Shown one piece after another: positions 18,128-28,438 of a stretch of 64,000 nucleotides of DNA. This stretch comes from Tissierella sp. Yu-01. Its GTDB lineage: Bacteria; Bacillota; Clostridia; Tissierellales; Tissierellaceae. Under the pieces are notes generated by a model, which ran no database searches, was not told the DNA's origin, and was given only the letters and a program-made list of their open reading frames with translations. The stretch is taken from NCBI RefSeq assembly GCF_029537395.1, contig NZ_CP120677.1, positions 558,001 to 622,000 of the forward strand, written 5' to 3'. The position numbers and the translations under genes were made by a program. Within the stretch, counting starts at the first letter, position 1. The number at the start of each line of letters is the position of its first letter.

Positions 18128-19939
18128 ATGGGAAAAATTATTGGAATAGACTTAGGTACTACAAACTCATGCGCTGCAGTTATGGAGGGTGGAGAACCTA
18201 CGGTAATTGCTAATATAGAAGGCAATAGAACTACACCATCAGTTGTTGCTTTTACAAAGGATGGAGAGAGATTAGTTGGAGAAACAGCTAGAAGACAAGC
18301 GGTCACCAATCCAGAAAAAACTATTATTTCAATAAAGACACACATGGGAAGTGACTATAAAACAAAAATAGATGGAAAAGATTATACACCAGAAGAAATA
18401 TCTGCAATGATATTACAAAAGATAAAATCTGATGTAGAAAGTTACTTAGGAGAAAAAGTAGAAGATGCAGTAATTACTGTACCAGCGTATTTTACAGATA
18501 GTCAAAGACAAGCAACTAAAGATGCAGGTAAGATTGCTGGATTAAATGTAAAGAGAATAATCAATGAGCCAACGGCTGCGGCATTGGCTTATGGCATGGA
18601 TAAAGAGGAAGGTCAACATAAGATAATGGTATTTGACCTTGGAGGAGGTACATTTGACGTATCTATACTTGAAATAGGAGATGGAGTATTTGAAGTTTTA
18701 TCAACAAGAGGTAATAATCGTCTTGGTGGAGATGACTTTGATGAAGCATTAATTAAATATATAAATGAACAATTTAAGAAAGAAAATGGTGTTGACTTAA
18801 CTCAAGATAAGATGTCCTTACAAAGATTAAAAGAAGCAGCTGAAAAAGCTAAGAAGGAATTATCATCCACTATGACAACTAATATAAATCTACCGTTTAT
18901 TACTGCAACGGCGTCAGGTCCATTACACCTAAATATGGATTTAACAAGAGCTAAGTTTGAAGAATTAACATCTCATTTGGTTGAACAAACATTAGAGCCT
19001 GTGAAAGCGGCAATAAAGGACTCTGGTTTATCCACTTCTGAAATAGAAAAAGTTTTACTTGTTGGTGGTTCAACTAGAATACCTGCGGTTCAAGAAGCGG
19101 TTAAGAAGTTAATTGGAAAAGATCCACAAAAAGATATAAATCCTGATGAATGTGTAGCTATAGGGGCGGCAGTACAAGGTGGAGTTTTAAGTGGAGAAGT
19201 TAAGGATATATTACTATTGGATGTAACACCTCTTTCCTTAGGTATTGAGACATTAGGTGGAGTTACAACAAGATTAATTGAAAGAAATACTACTATACCT
19301 ACTAAGAAATCACAAGTTTTCTCAACTGCATCAGACAGTCAGACTTCAGTAGATATACATGTTCTTCAAGGTGAAAGACAGATGGCTAATGACAATGTAA
19401 CATTAGGAAGATTCCAACTTACTGGTATACCACCAGCTCCAAGAGGAGTACCACAAATTGAAGTAACATTTGATATAGATGCTAATGGTATTGTTAATGT
19501 TAGTGCAAAAGATTTAGGAACAGGGAAAGAACAAAAGATAACAATTACAGCATCAACAAAGATGTCAGATGATGAAATCCAAAGCAAAGTAAAAGAAGCC
19601 GAAAGATTTGCAGAAGAGGATAAAAAGAAAAAAGATTCTATAGAAGTTAGAAACAATGGAGATTCAATGGTTTATCAAACTGAAAAAGCTCTTAAGGAAT
19701 TAGAGGGCAAGATTTCTCCAGATGAAAAATCAGATGTAACTTCTAAATTAGAGGCTTTAAAGAAATCCTTAGAAGGTGATGATATAGATGATATCAAGAA
19801 CAAGACTGAAGAGTTGACTCAAAGTTTCTATTCTATATCACAAAAGATGTATGAACAAGGACAAAATCAAGGAGAAGGCGCAGCATCTAATGATGATGTA
19901 GTAGATGCTGATTATGAAGTTGTAGACGAAGATGAGTAA
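18128..19939 (+). CDS. dnaK: chaperone DnaK (Hsp70)
   Basis: 603 residues; ATG after GGGAGGAATT. The nucleotide-binding domain ([46 protein letters not shown]) is followed by linker [20 protein letters not shown], the substrate domain and a short acidic tail ([14 protein letters not shown]). Full length. It works with GrpE and DnaJ, encoded on either side. Confidence 0.99.
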   Translation: MGKIIGIDLGTTNSCAAVMEGGEPTVIANIEGNRTTPSVVAFTKDGERLVGETARRQAVTNPEKTIISIKTHMGSDYKTKIDGKDYTPEEISAMILQKIKSDVESYLGEKVEDAVITVPAYFTDSQRQATKDAGKIAGLNVKRIINEPTAAALAYGMDKEEGQHKIMVFDLGGGTFDVSILEIGDGVFEVLSTRGNNRLGGDDFDEALIKYINEQFKKENGVDLTQDKMSLQRLKEAAEKAKKELSSTMTTNINLPFITATASGPLHLNMDLTRAKFEELTSHLVEQTLEPVKAAIKDSGLSTSEIEKVLLVGGSTRIPAVQEAVKKLIGKDPQKDINPDECVAIGAAVQGGVLSGEVKDILLLDVTPLSLGIETLGGVTTRLIERNTTIPTKKSQVFSTASDSQTSVDIHVLQGERQMANDNVTLGRFQLTGIPPAPRGVPQIEVTFDIDANGIVNVSAKDLGTGKEQKITITASTKMSDDEIQSKVKEAERFAEEDKKKKDSIEVRNNGDSMVYQTEKALKELEGKISPDEKSDVTSKLEALKKSLEGDDIDDIKNKTEELTQSFYSISQKMYEQGQNQGEGAASNDDVVDADYEVVDEDE

Positions 19940-19942
19940 ATT

Positions 19943-20034
19943 ATAGGAAAAGTTCTATATTAATAATTGAAAAAATAGAACTTTCCTATTGGTAATAAAA
20001 AGACATAAGCTAAATCATTGGATTTAGCTTATGT
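19943..20034 (+). terminator. two hairpins between dnaK and dnaJ
   Basis: The first pairs 19943-19958 with 19975-19989 (one bulge). The second is a perfect 14-bp stem (20003-20016 with 20021-20034, loop ATTG). Neither is followed by a clear T-run. They may lower the level of dnaJ relative to dnaK by attenuation or mRNA processing. Confidence 0.7.
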
Positions 20035-20067
20035 TATGCATAAAACAAAAAAGGCTGGTGAAGATTT

Positions 20068-21186
20068 TTGAGGGATTATTATGAAATTCTTGGAGTTGGA
20101 AGAGATGCTACCAGCGATGAGATAAAAAGTGCCTATAGAAAGCTTGCAAAAAAATATCATCCAGATTTAAATCCTAATAATGCTGAAGCAGAGCAAAAAT
20201 TTAAAGAAGCGAATACAGCATATGAAGTATTAAGTGATGAAGATAAAAGAGCGAGATATGATAGATACGGAGAGGCAGGGGTAAATGGACAATCTGGGGC
20301 TTCAGGCTTTGGGGGATTTGGGGATATATTTGATGATATATTTGATATCTTTGGAAGTGGATTTGGTGGCGGATATACACAGAGTAGAAAAAATGGACCA
20401 GCCAGAGGTGCAGATCTTAGATATGATTTAACGTTGGAATTTGAAGAAGCTGTATTTGGAGTTGAAAAGGAAATCCAATTAAGAAGGACTGAAAATTGTT
20501 CTACATGTAGTGGATCAGGTGCAAAACCAGGGACAGATAAAGAAACTTGTTCAAAGTGTCATGGTAGCGGACAGGTAAGATATGCACAACAATCTCCTTT
20601 CGGTCAATTTGTAAGAGTAGGAACATGTGATGAATGTAATGGTACAGGTGAGATTATAAAAGAAAAATGTCCTACATGTCATGGCTCTGGAAGAGAAGTA
20701 AAAAACAAGAAGATAAAGGTAAAGGTGCCTGCAGGCGTTGATAATGATTCGATAATATCTATCAGGGGCGAAGGTGAAGGCGGTACTAGAGGTGGAAGTC
20801 CTGGAGATTTGTATGTCTATATATCAGTTAAGGAAGACGAAATATTTAAAAGAAAAGGAAATAATGTCTATATTAATATACCAATATCATTTACCGAAGC
20901 AGCTCTAGGTGCTGAGATAGTAGTGCCAACTTTAGAGGGAAAAGAAAATTTTACAATCCCAGAAGGCACTCAAACTGGAACGCGATTCAAATTGAAAAGT
21001 AAAGGTGTTCCAAATGTAAGGGGAGTAGGAAGAGGGGATCTATATTTCACAGTAGATATAAAAGTCCCTACAAAACTAACAGATAAACAAAGAGAATTAT
21101 TAAAAGAATTAAGTAAAGAACAGGGAGAAGAATTAAAAGACCAAAAGAAGGGTTTTTTTGAAAAAGTAAAGGATGTTTTTAATTAA
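20068..21186 (+). CDS. dnaJ: chaperone DnaJ (Hsp40)
   Basis: 372 residues; TTG start at 20068 with GGCTGGTG upstream. The J domain (about 1-65) carries HPD in KYHPDLNP. A Gly/Phe-rich linker follows (about 70-110), then four zinc-binding CxxCxGxG repeats ([32 protein letters not shown]) and the C-terminal substrate-binding domains. It stimulates DnaK ATPase activity. It is the last gene of the heat-shock operon. Confidence 0.98.
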   Translation: MRDYYEILGVGRDATSDEIKSAYRKLAKKYHPDLNPNNAEAEQKFKEANTAYEVLSDEDKRARYDRYGEAGVNGQSGASGFGGFGDIFDDIFDIFGSGFGGGYTQSRKNGPARGADLRYDLTLEFEEAVFGVEKEIQLRRTENCSTCSGSGAKPGTDKETCSKCHGSGQVRYAQQSPFGQFVRVGTCDECNGTGEIIKEKCPTCHGSGREVKNKKIKVKVPAGVDNDSIISIRGEGEGGTRGGSPGDLYVYISVKEDEIFKRKGNNVYINIPISFTEAALGAEIVVPTLEGKENFTIPEGTQTGTRFKLKSKGVPNVRGVGRGDLYFTVDIKVPTKLTDKQRELLKELSKEQGEELKDQKKGFFEKVKDVFN

Positions 21187-21217
21187 ACAATCGCTCATTG
21201 AGTGGTTGTTTAATTTT
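21181..21217 (+). terminator. terminator after dnaJ
   Basis: 16-bp stem with two G-U pairs (21181-21196 with 21200-21215), loop ATT, T-run. The dnaJ stop lies within the left arm. Confidence 0.9.
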
Positions 21218-21277
21218 TACTAAATTAGATTCCATTATGTCCTAGAATACCTAGTAATTTTAGAAAATTTACGATAT

Positions 21278-21349
21278 AATGAGGTGAAAGATATCCTTTG
21301 CTGTATAGCACCTCATTGCAGCTACGTGAAGAAATTGCTATGCAATTTC
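21278..21349 (+). repeat. two-hairpin repeat, copy A (upstream of prmA)
   Basis: Hairpin 1 is AATGAGGTG (21278-21286) with CACCTCATT (21309-21317). Hairpin 2 is GAAATTGC (21331-21338) with GCAATTTC (21342-21349), loop TAT. The same architecture and near-identical CACCTC(A/G)TTGCAG and GAAATTGCTA blocks occur upstream of dnaG (copy B). A TATAAT box abuts the left side. Confidence 0.8.
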
Positions 21350-21386
21350 TCTATGCTAAAAAAAGATTAAAAAGGATGTGTAATTA

Positions 21387-22322
21387 ATGAAGTGGTTAGA
21401 ACTACAAATAAAAACTACTCCTGAATTTGAAGAGATTATATCTGAGGTATTATATGAAAATGGTGCAACAGGTCTTGCCATTGAAGATCCAAATGATATA
21501 TTAGAGTTATCTAGGAATGAAAAGGATTGGGATTTTATTGAACCGAATCTAATAGATTTAGGATTTGATGGTATACTTATAAAAGCATATTATGAAATTG
21601 ATAATGGAATAAACGTTACAATAGATAACATCAAAGATGAGATAGAAAGAAAACCAATAAAAGAAGGAAAAGAGCCATATGGGAAAATAGATACATTTGA
21701 AGTTGATGATAAAAACTGGGCAAATAATTGGAAAAAGTATTTTAAAACCATTATTATCAATAATCACATAATAATTAAACCTTCATGGGAAAGTTATGAT
21801 AAAAAAGATGATGATATAGTCATTGAGCTAGACCCTGGAATGGCATTTGGCACTGGCTCTCATGAAACTACTTTGATGTGTGCTGAGGCATTAGATCAAT
21901 TTGTTAATGAAAATTCAATTGTATATGATGTTGGTTGTGGTAGTGGTATTCTAAGTATAGTTGCTGCTAAACTTGGGGCAAAACAAGTAACGGCTATAGA
22001 TTTAGACGAGATGTGCGTAAAGATATCGATAGAAAATGCTGAGAATAATGATGTGAATGACATTGTAGAGGTTAAGCAAGGGAATTTACTAGATGTCATA
22101 GAGGGAAAAGCTAATATAATAGTTGCCAATATAATAGCAGAAATTTTAGTTGATATGATAAATAGTATTGATAAATATTTAGAACTAAATGGAACGTTTA
22201 TTGGTTCTGGTATTATCGTAGAAAAGATTGATATAGTAAAAGATGCATTGATTGAACACGGATTTAGCATTATTGATATAAAGGAAAACAATGGTTGGGC
22301 ATGTATTGTTGCAACTAAATAG
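21387..22322 (+). CDS. prmA: ribosomal protein L11 methyltransferase
   Basis: 311 residues; ATG after AAAAAGGATGTG. The substrate-binding N-terminal domain (about 1-100) is followed by a Rossmann methyltransferase with DPGMAFGTGSHETT, VYDVGCGSGILSIVAAKLGA, AIDLDEMCV and VANIIAEIL. It methylates lysines and the N-terminus of L11. prmA-rsmE after dnaJ is the usual Firmicutes order. Confidence 0.96.
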   Translation: MKWLELQIKTTPEFEEIISEVLYENGATGLAIEDPNDILELSRNEKDWDFIEPNLIDLGFDGILIKAYYEIDNGINVTIDNIKDEIERKPIKEGKEPYGKIDTFEVDDKNWANNWKKYFKTIIINNHIIIKPSWESYDKKDDDIVIELDPGMAFGTGSHETTLMCAEALDQFVNENSIVYDVGCGSGILSIVAAKLGAKQVTAIDLDEMCVKISIENAENNDVNDIVEVKQGNLLDVIEGKANIIVANIIAEILVDMINSIDKYLELNGTFIGSGIIVEKIDIVKDALIEHGFSIIDIKENNGWACIVATK

Positions 22323-22333
22323 GATGGGAAACT

Positions 22334-23077
22334 ATGCATAGATTTTTTATAGATGACAATCAAATCTTAGATGATAAAATATATATAAAGGGTAATGATG
22401 TAAAACATATTAAGGATGTACTTAGACTTACAGCTAATGACATCATAGAAGTATCCTGTAATGGAACTACTTATACATGTGAACTTGAAGAAATATCTAA
22501 GGATAGAGTAATAGCAAAGATAAACCATTCTGTAGTTGGAGAGAATGAGTCATCAGTTGAAATTGCACTATACCAAGGATTATCTAAGGGTAACAAAATG
22601 GAGATTATTTTTCAAAAAGGAACGGAAATAGGAGTTAAGCATTTTTATCCTGTAGCTACACATAGGTCTGTAGTAAAAATAAAAGATATAAAAAAAGAAC
22701 AGAGTAAAGTAGAACGCTGGAATTTAATAGTAGAAGAAGCTGCTAAACAATCTAAAAGAGATAAAGTTCCAATAGTTAATGGGATAATTAGCTTCGATGA
22801 CATGATAGAGCTATTAAAAGATGAAATAAATATCATAGTACCCTATGAAGATGAGAAGAACATCACTATTAGGGAAGGATTAGATAACATAAAAGAAGGT
22901 AAAATTAACATTATTATAGGACCTGAAGGTGGATTTGAACCAATAGAGATTCAAAAATTGAAGGAAATAAATAGTAAGGTTGTAACATTAGGTCCAAGAA
23001 TTTTAAGGACAGAAACAGCTGGTCTAGTTACAGCTACTATAATACTTTATGAAGTGGGAAATATAGGAGTGATTTAA
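22334..23077 (+). CDS. rsmE: 16S rRNA (uracil1498-N3)-methyltransferase
   Basis: 247 residues; ATG after AGGATGGGAAA. The N-terminal PUA-like domain (MHRFFIDD, KHIKDVLRL) precedes a SPOUT domain with the trefoil-knot motifs IIIGPEGGFEPIEI and LGPRILRTETA. It modifies U1498 in the decoding region of 16S rRNA. It probably shares a transcript with prmA (11 bases between the genes) and mtaB (3 bases). Confidence 0.96.
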   Translation: MHRFFIDDNQILDDKIYIKGNDVKHIKDVLRLTANDIIEVSCNGTTYTCELEEISKDRVIAKINHSVVGENESSVEIALYQGLSKGNKMEIIFQKGTEIGVKHFYPVATHRSVVKIKDIKKEQSKVERWNLIVEEAAKQSKRDKVPIVNGIISFDDMIELLKDEINIIVPYEDEKNITIREGLDNIKEGKINIIIGPEGGFEPIEIQKLKEINSKVVTLGPRILRTETAGLVTATIILYEVGNIGVI

Positions 23078-23080
23078 TTA

Positions 23081-24379
23081 ATGAAAACCGTAGCGTTTCA
23101 TACACTAGGTTGCAAGGTAAATCAATATGAAACTGAAGCTATGGAGGAACTATTTGAGAAAAGTGGATATACAATAGTAAAAGAAGATGATTTAGCAGAT
23201 ATCTATGTAATAAATACATGTACTGTTACAAATTTATCAGACAGAAAATCAAGACAATTTATACGAAAGTCAAAGAAGATTAACAAAGATTCTATTATTG
23301 CTGTTGTAGGTTGCTATTCTCAAGTTTCACCTGGTGAGGTTGCTGAAATTGAAGGTGTTGATGTAATTATCGGTACTAGTGAAAGAAATAAAGTAGTTGA
23401 TTTATGTGAAAAAGCAAAGGAAAATAACGAAAAGATTAATATCGTAAGTGATATTAAATATAATAAAGAATTTGAAGAGATTAATATAGATGATATAAAA
23501 TCCAAAGCTAGAGCATATATAAAAATTCAAGATGGGTGTAATCAATTTTGTAGCTATTGTATAATACCTTATGCAAGAGGGCCAATAAGAAGTCGAGAAT
23601 ATGAAGATATAGTTTTAGAAGCAGAAAAGTTAGCGCAAGCTGGATTTAAAGAAGTTGTTTTAGCTGGAATTCATGTTGCTTCTTATGGAAAAGACTTAAA
23701 GAAAATTGATTTAATTGATGTAATCAAGGGAATCGGTAGTATAGATGGAATAGAAAGAATTAGATTAAGCTCTCTAGAGCCTACATTAATTGATGAAGAA
23801 TTTATGAAATCACTTATTGAAGTAGGGAAAGTTTGTGATCATTTTCATCTATCACTTCAAAGTGGAAGTGATTCAGTACTAGAAAGAATGAATAGAAAGT
23901 ATACTAGTGAAATATTTAAAGAAAAAGTTGATATAATACGAAAATATATGCCCGAAGCAGGAATAACAACTGACATAATAGTTGGATTCCCAGGAGAAAC
24001 AGAATCTGAATTTGAAGAGACATGCGATTTTGTAAGAAAAATAAATTTTTCTCGAATACATGTATTTAAATATAGTCCTAGAAAAGGTACACCAGCAGCT
24101 GATTTCAAAAATCAAATAGATGGAAATATTAAAAATGAAAGAAGCGAAATTCTAATTAAAATTGGTGATAAATTATTAAATAATTTTATGAATAGGTTTA
24201 TTGGAAAAAGATTAGAGGTTTTATTTGAAGAACATAGCAATGAAGATTTGGAATGCTATGAAGGGTATACAACTAATTATATTAGAGCTAGAGTAAATTC
24301 ACAAAATTCTTTAATAGGAGAAGTAAAATCTATAAAGATAACAGACTCATATAATGATATTTTAATTGGTGAAATTTAA
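23081..24379 (+). CDS. mtaB: tRNA t6A37 methylthiotransferase
   Basis: 432 residues; ATG after AGGAGTGATTT. The N-terminal UPF0004 domain has three cysteines (GCKVNQYE, NTCTVTN, GCYSQ) for one iron-sulfur cluster. The radical-SAM CxxxCxxC site is CNQFCSYCIIPYARG, and a C-terminal TRAM-like domain follows. The N-terminal sequence (FHTLGCKVNQYE) points to MtaB, which converts t6A37 to ms2t6A, rather than MiaB or RimO. It corresponds to B. subtilis yqeV. Confidence 0.94.
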   Translation: MKTVAFHTLGCKVNQYETEAMEELFEKSGYTIVKEDDLADIYVINTCTVTNLSDRKSRQFIRKSKKINKDSIIAVVGCYSQVSPGEVAEIEGVDVIIGTSERNKVVDLCEKAKENNEKINIVSDIKYNKEFEEINIDDIKSKARAYIKIQDGCNQFCSYCIIPYARGPIRSREYEDIVLEAEKLAQAGFKEVVLAGIHVASYGKDLKKIDLIDVIKGIGSIDGIERIRLSSLEPTLIDEEFMKSLIEVGKVCDHFHLSLQSGSDSVLERMNRKYTSEIFKEKVDIIRKYMPEAGITTDIIVGFPGETESEFEETCDFVRKINFSRIHVFKYSPRKGTPAADFKNQIDGNIKNERSEILIKIGDKLLNNFMNRFIGKRLEVLFEEHSNEDLECYEGYTTNYIRARVNSQNSLIGEVKSIKITDSYNDILIGEI

Positions 24380-24414
24380 AGTTTACCTGAATAGCTACCA
24401 AGGGGGTGATACAT

Positions 24415-24753
24415 ATGGATTGTATTTTCTGTAAGATCATTAATAAAGAAATTCCAAGTGAGTTTATATATGAAGACGATAAAGTAGTGGTTTTTAAAGA
24501 CTTAAACCCTCAGGCCCCTGTACATTTGTTAATAGTTCCAAAGGAGCATATAGAGTCTAATGAATATATAAATGAAAGCAATTCGGATATAGTAGGACAT
24601 GTATTCGCAGTTGCTAATAAGGTCGCTAAAGAAAGTGGTCTGGAAAATGGTTATAGAATCGTTAATAATTGTAAAGAGGACGGTGGACAGTCTGTAAACC
24701 ATATACATTTTCATCTAATTGGAGGAAGGCAAATGTTATGGCCACCGGGCTAA
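24415..24753 (+). CDS. HIT-family nucleotide-binding hydrolase
   Basis: 112 residues from the ATG at 24415; the GTG at 24406 is part of the ribosome binding site AGGGGGTG. It begins MDCIFCKIINKEIPSE and ends with the histidine-triad motif HIHFHLIGGRQMLWPPG, typical of HINT-type hydrolases of purine nucleotide phosphoramidates. In Clostridia this gene commonly sits between mtaB and rpsU. The cellular substrate is unknown. Confidence 0.94.
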   Translation: MDCIFCKIINKEIPSEFIYEDDKVVVFKDLNPQAPVHLLIVPKEHIESNEYINESNSDIVGHVFAVANKVAKESGLENGYRIVNNCKEDGGQSVNHIHFHLIGGRQMLWPPG

Positions 24754-24760
24754 AAAGATG

Positions 24761-24789
24761 TTGAAAAAGTTAGACTTATAATGTATAAT
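24761..24789 (+). promoter_or_regulatory. promoter of rpsU
   Basis: TTGAAA, 17-base spacer, TATAAT, about 70 bases before rpsU. Ribosomal protein S21 thus has its own strong-looking promoter. Confidence 0.8.
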
Positions 24790-24859
24790 TAACTAGTATG
24801 TAAACCTTAACCATGGTAGTATTGAAGCACTCTTGTAGTAGAGAGGGGAGGGAAGATTG

Positions 24860-25042
24860 ATGTCAGAAATTAGAGTAGGAGAAAACGAATCTCTTGACAA
24901 TGCGTTAAAAAGATTTAAAAGACAATGTGCGCGTGCTGGTGTAATGGGAGAAGTTAGAAAAAGAGAACATTATGAAAAGCCAAGTGTAAAACGTAAAAAG
25001 AAATCTGAAGAAGCAAGAAGAAAGAAACATTCTAAGTTTTAA
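24860..25042 (+). CDS. rpsU: 30S ribosomal protein S21
   Basis: 60 residues from the ATG at 24860 (AGGGGAGGGAAG upstream; the TTG one codon earlier is less likely). The sequence [23 protein letters not shown] and the Lys/Arg-rich tail [15 protein letters not shown] are characteristic. S21 lies near the 3' end of 16S rRNA and affects initiation. It is followed at 20 bases by yqeY, as in B. subtilis. Confidence 0.98.
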   Translation: MSEIRVGENESLDNALKRFKRQCARAGVMGEVRKREHYEKPSVKRKKKSEEARRKKHSKF

Positions 25043-25062
25043 TTAAATAAGAAGGTGAATTT

Positions 25063-25506
25063 ATGTCCCTTAAAGATAAACTTATGGAAGATTTAAAATC
25101 ATCCATGAAAAACAAAGATACTATTAGAAAAAATACTATCACAATGGTTAGATCATCAATAAAACAAATTGAAGTTGATAAAAGATTAGAATTAACTGAT
25201 GAAGAAGTATTAGATATTATTTCTAAGCAAGTTAAAGAAAAAAGAAGTGCAATTGAAGAATTTAAGAAGGGTTCAAGGGATGATTTAGTTAATCAGACTG
25301 AGAATGAAATCGAAATTCTTTTAGAATATTTGCCTAAACAACTTTCCGAAGAAGAAGTAGAGGAAATTGTTAAGGAAACAATTAATGAAATAAATGCTAC
25401 CTCAATGAAGGATATAGGAATGATTATGAAAGCTGTAATGCCAAAGATTAAAGGCAGATCAGATGGTAATATTGTTAATAAGGTAGTTAAGAAAATATTG
25501 AATTAA
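25063..25506 (+). CDS. yqeY: GatB/YqeY-domain protein
   Basis: 147 residues; ATG after AAGAAGGTGAA. A helical YqeY domain with EIEILLEYLPKQLSEEEVEEIV and the C-terminal MGIIMKAVMPKIKGR-like block (here IGMIMKAVMPKIKGRSDG). It resembles the tRNA-contacting tail of GatB; a role with tRNA-dependent amidation is inferred from the family but not established. It is co-transcribed with rpsU and followed by a terminator. Confidence 0.95.
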   Translation: MSLKDKLMEDLKSSMKNKDTIRKNTITMVRSSIKQIEVDKRLELTDEEVLDIISKQVKEKRSAIEEFKKGSRDDLVNQTENEIEILLEYLPKQLSEEEVEEIVKETINEINATSMKDIGMIMKAVMPKIKGRSDGNIVNKVVKKILN

Positions 25507-25530
25507 CCTGAGTTTGACTCAGGTTTTTTT
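25505..25530 (+). terminator. terminator after yqeY
   Basis: AACCTGAGT/ACTCAGGTT, loop TTG, then a seven-T run. Confidence 0.95.
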
Positions 25531-25599
25531 GCTATATATTTGAATTAAAATGGGTATAAGTCATAATACATAGTATAATATAATATAGGGGGTGATAAA

Positions 25600-26880
25600 T
25601 TGAAGGTTAGAAGATTGTTTATTATGTTTATCCTTATCATCTTCATAAGTAATATATCTTATGCTCAAGATGATGGTAAGGTCTATGTTGTACCGATAAA
25701 GGGAGAAATAAACAGAGCAACTAGTAATTTTATAAGTGATGTATTAAGTGATATAAATCAGGAAGATGCAGATGCGATAATTTTTGAAATAGACACATAT
25801 GGTGGTTTAATTGAGGAAGCTCAGAAGATTAAAGATGCTATAATAGCAACTAATATTCCCACTATATCCTTTGTAAATAATAATGCTCAGTCTGCAGGGG
25901 TATTAATTACTATTGCTAGTGAAAATATTGTCATGGCAAATAACTCATCCATAGGTTCAGCGGAAACAATTCCTAATAATGAGAAAGTTATGTCAATGTG
26001 GAGAGCTGTACTGAGAGACACTGCCAGATATAGAGATAGGGAATCTATGATTATAGAAGCAATGGCTGATAAGGATATATTCATCGAAGGTATCAGTGAA
26101 AAGGGTAAGTTAATCAATTTAACAGGACATGAAGCTGTAGAACTAGGAGTAGCAGATTATACATCTAACGATTATAATGATATTCTCGAACATTTTAATA
26201 TTGAGACTTCTGAGATTGTAGAAGTTAATGAAGGATTGCAGGTTAAACTTGCTAAATATATATCAAACACATATATAAGTTCTTTATTACTAGCTCTTGG
26301 ATTCATAGGCCTTGTTATTGAAATTTTCACACCAGGGTTTGGAATTGGGGGTACAGTTAGTATTATAGGTTTTGGACTCTACTTTGGTGGGAATATATTA
26401 GCTGGTAATTCTAATTGGACTTCGTTAGCGTTATTTGTAATAGGGTTAATATTATTAGTTATAGAAGGTACAGTTCCAGGATTTGGCTTGCCTGGAATCG
26501 GAGGCATAGTTTTTATACTAATAGGAACAATCATTGCAATGGATAATTTGAGGTCGGCTTTAATATCCTTAAGCATTGCAATTATATTGACAACACTAGT
26601 AAGTATTTATATCATTAAATTAGGCTATAGAAGTAAAATATTTGATAATATAATTCTTAATAATCGTTTAAATAAAGAAAAGGGTTATATAAGTCTAGAT
26701 AGTATGGACTTTTTATTAGAAAAAGAAGGGACTACAATATCAGATCTTCGACCAGCTGGTTTTATAGAGATAGATGGAAAGAAATATGATGCATTATCAG
26801 CGGGGGACTATATTGAAAAGAACACTGATATAAAAGTCACGAAGGTTGAAGGAGCAAAAATATTTGTTAGGAGGGGTTAA
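25600..26880 (+). CDS. NfeD-type membrane serine protease (ClpP class)
   Basis: 426 residues; TTG start after AGGGGGTGATAAA. Signal peptide (about 1-22, ending SYA). The periplasm-like Clp-type protease domain has the catalytic Ser in [10 protein letters not shown] and a Lys in MADKDIF. Four or more membrane helices (about 228-345) and a C-terminal OB-fold NfeD domain ([15 protein letters not shown]) follow. This is the long NfeD1b form, equivalent to B. subtilis YqeZ, which works with the flotillin encoded next. Confidence 0.93.
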   Translation: MKVRRLFIMFILIIFISNISYAQDDGKVYVVPIKGEINRATSNFISDVLSDINQEDADAIIFEIDTYGGLIEEAQKIKDAIIATNIPTISFVNNNAQSAGVLITIASENIVMANNSSIGSAETIPNNEKVMSMWRAVLRDTARYRDRESMIIEAMADKDIFIEGISEKGKLINLTGHEAVELGVADYTSNDYNDILEHFNIETSEIVEVNEGLQVKLAKYISNTYISSLLLALGFIGLVIEIFTPGFGIGGTVSIIGFGLYFGGNILAGNSNWTSLALFVIGLILLVIEGTVPGFGLPGIGGIVFILIGTIIAMDNLRSALISLSIAIILTTLVSIYIIKLGYRSKIFDNIILNNRLNKEKGYISLDSMDFLLEKEGTTISDLRPAGFIEIDGKKYDALSAGDYIEKNTDIKVTKVEGAKIFVRRG

Positions 26881-26882
26881 AT

Positions 26883-27860
26883 ATGGAATTGTTTATTACA
26901 GGTGGAATAGCAATATTAATAATTATACTATTAATACTATTCTTCACATTTATTCCTGTAGGATTATGGATAACTGCATTTTTCTCAGGAGTTAGGGTTG
27001 GGATATTAACATTAGTAGGAATGAGACTAAGAAGGGTAATACCTAGTAGAATAGTTAATCCTATGATTAAAGCCACAAAAGCAGGGTTGGATATCAATAT
27101 TGATGAACTTGAGGCTCACTATTTAGCAGGTGGAAATGTAAATACTCTAGTAGATGCGCTAATTGCAGCTCAAAGAGCTAATATCCCACTTATATTTGAA
27201 AGAGCAGCAGCAATAGATTTAGCTGGAAGAAACGTATTGGAAGCTGTACAAGTAAGTGTAAATCCTAAGGTAATTGAAACACCTAAAATTTCAGCAGTAG
27301 CAAAGGACGGTATAGAAGTAATAGCAAAAGCTAGAGTTACAGTTAGGGCTAATATTGAGAGATTAGTAGGTGGAGCTGGAGAAGAAACAATCATTGCTAG
27401 AGTTGGAGAAGGAATCGTTACTACAGTAGGTAGTAGTGAATCTCATTCGGATGTACTAGAAAATCCTGATAGTATTTCAAGAACAGTTCTTAATAAAGGA
27501 TTAGACTCCGGCACTGCTTTTGAAATTTTGTCAATTGATATAGCAGATGTTGATGTTGGTAGAAATATTGGAGCTAAGTTACAAATGGAACAGGCAGATG
27601 CTGATAAGAAGATTGCCCAAGCAAAAGCTGAGGAAAGAAGAGCAATGGCTGTAGCTAAGGAACAGGAAATGGTAGCTGATGTTCAAGCTATGCGTGCTAA
27701 GGTAGTAGAAGCAGAATCTCAGGTTCCATTAGCTTTAGCGGCTGCATTAAAAGAAGGTAAAATGGGTGTTATGGATTACTATAATATGAGAAATATTTTA
27801 GCTGACACTGATATGCGAACTTCCATATCAAAGATGACTGATGACAATAAACCGCAATAG
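26883..27860 (+). CDS. floA: flotillin-like membrane scaffold FloA
   Basis: 325 residues; ATG two bases after the nfeD stop. An N-terminal hairpin-like hydrophobic segment (about 5-30) and an SPFH/band-7 domain with [19 protein letters not shown] and a coiled Ala/Glu-rich region ([20 protein letters not shown]) are typical of FloA (YqfA). It organises membrane microdomains with NfeD. The spacing suggests translational coupling. Confidence 0.96.
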   Translation: MELFITGGIAILIIILLILFFTFIPVGLWITAFFSGVRVGILTLVGMRLRRVIPSRIVNPMIKATKAGLDINIDELEAHYLAGGNVNTLVDALIAAQRANIPLIFERAAAIDLAGRNVLEAVQVSVNPKVIETPKISAVAKDGIEVIAKARVTVRANIERLVGGAGEETIIARVGEGIVTTVGSSESHSDVLENPDSISRTVLNKGLDSGTAFEILSIDIADVDVGRNIGAKLQMEQADADKKIAQAKAEERRAMAVAKEQEMVADVQAMRAKVVEAESQVPLALAAALKEGKMGVMDYYNMRNILADTDMRTSISKMTDDNKPQ

Positions 27861-27871
27861 GAAGTGATTAA

Positions 27872-28375
27872 ATGGATAGTCCACTAATACTTCTAGTGAT
27901 TTGGGTTTTAATAAATATCTTTATTAAAAGTGCTAATGATAAAAAAAAGATTGAAGAAGCTAGAAGGAAAAGAGCTCAAAAATTAGGGAAACAAACACCT
28001 TTGAACAACCAAACACTAAATAAAAATATAGAAACAGCGGCTAAAAATAAAAAAAGCATCATAGATGTATTTAAAGAAGAAATAGAAAAGGAAATCCAAG
28101 CACAGAAACAAACACAAAAAAAAGTTGAAAAACCAGTCATACAGTCAGAAACGAAAGAATTAACAATTACAGAAATAACTGAAGTTGAAGATGTTATCTA
28201 TGAAGATACTCAAATAGACACACCGGTCATAAAGGAGAAAAGCAAAGAATTAGATAAAAATGACTATAACCCGACCCAAGCCGTAGATTTAAAAAAGGAT
28301 ATTTTAAAAGGTATAATTTATGCTGAAATATTGTCAGAACCTAAAAGCATAAAAAATATGAAGAGAAGCATGTAA
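27872..28375 (+). CDS. small membrane-anchored protein, position of yqfB
   Basis: 167 residues; ATG after AGGAAGTGATT. An N-terminal membrane segment (about 4-18, LILLVIWVLINIFI) precedes a highly charged Lys/Glu/Gln-rich tail. I recognise no domain. It occupies the place of yqfB between floA and yqfC, and may be an accessory of the flotillin-NfeD cluster; this rests on position only. Its stop codon is inside a terminator hairpin. Confidence 0.7.
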   Translation: MDSPLILLVIWVLINIFIKSANDKKKIEEARRKRAQKLGKQTPLNNQTLNKNIETAAKNKKSIIDVFKEEIEKEIQAQKQTQKKVEKPVIQSETKELTITEITEVEDVIYEDTQIDTPVIKEKSKELDKNDYNPTQAVDLKKDILKGIIYAEILSEPKSIKNMKRSM

Positions 28376-28387
28376 TGTGCTTCTCTT
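28361..28387 (+). terminator. terminator before yqfC
   Basis: AAGAGAAGCA/TGCTTCTCTT, 7-base loop holding the stop codon, T-rich tail. Confidence 0.8.
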
Positions 28388-28438
28388 TCTTTTGTAATAG
28401 AACAATATTCTACTTCATAAGATAGATTGGAGGGATAA

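Noticed and set aside
24754-24859. A riboswitch upstream of rpsU
   Set aside because: Only a clear promoter and a short leader without a stable conserved structure are visible.
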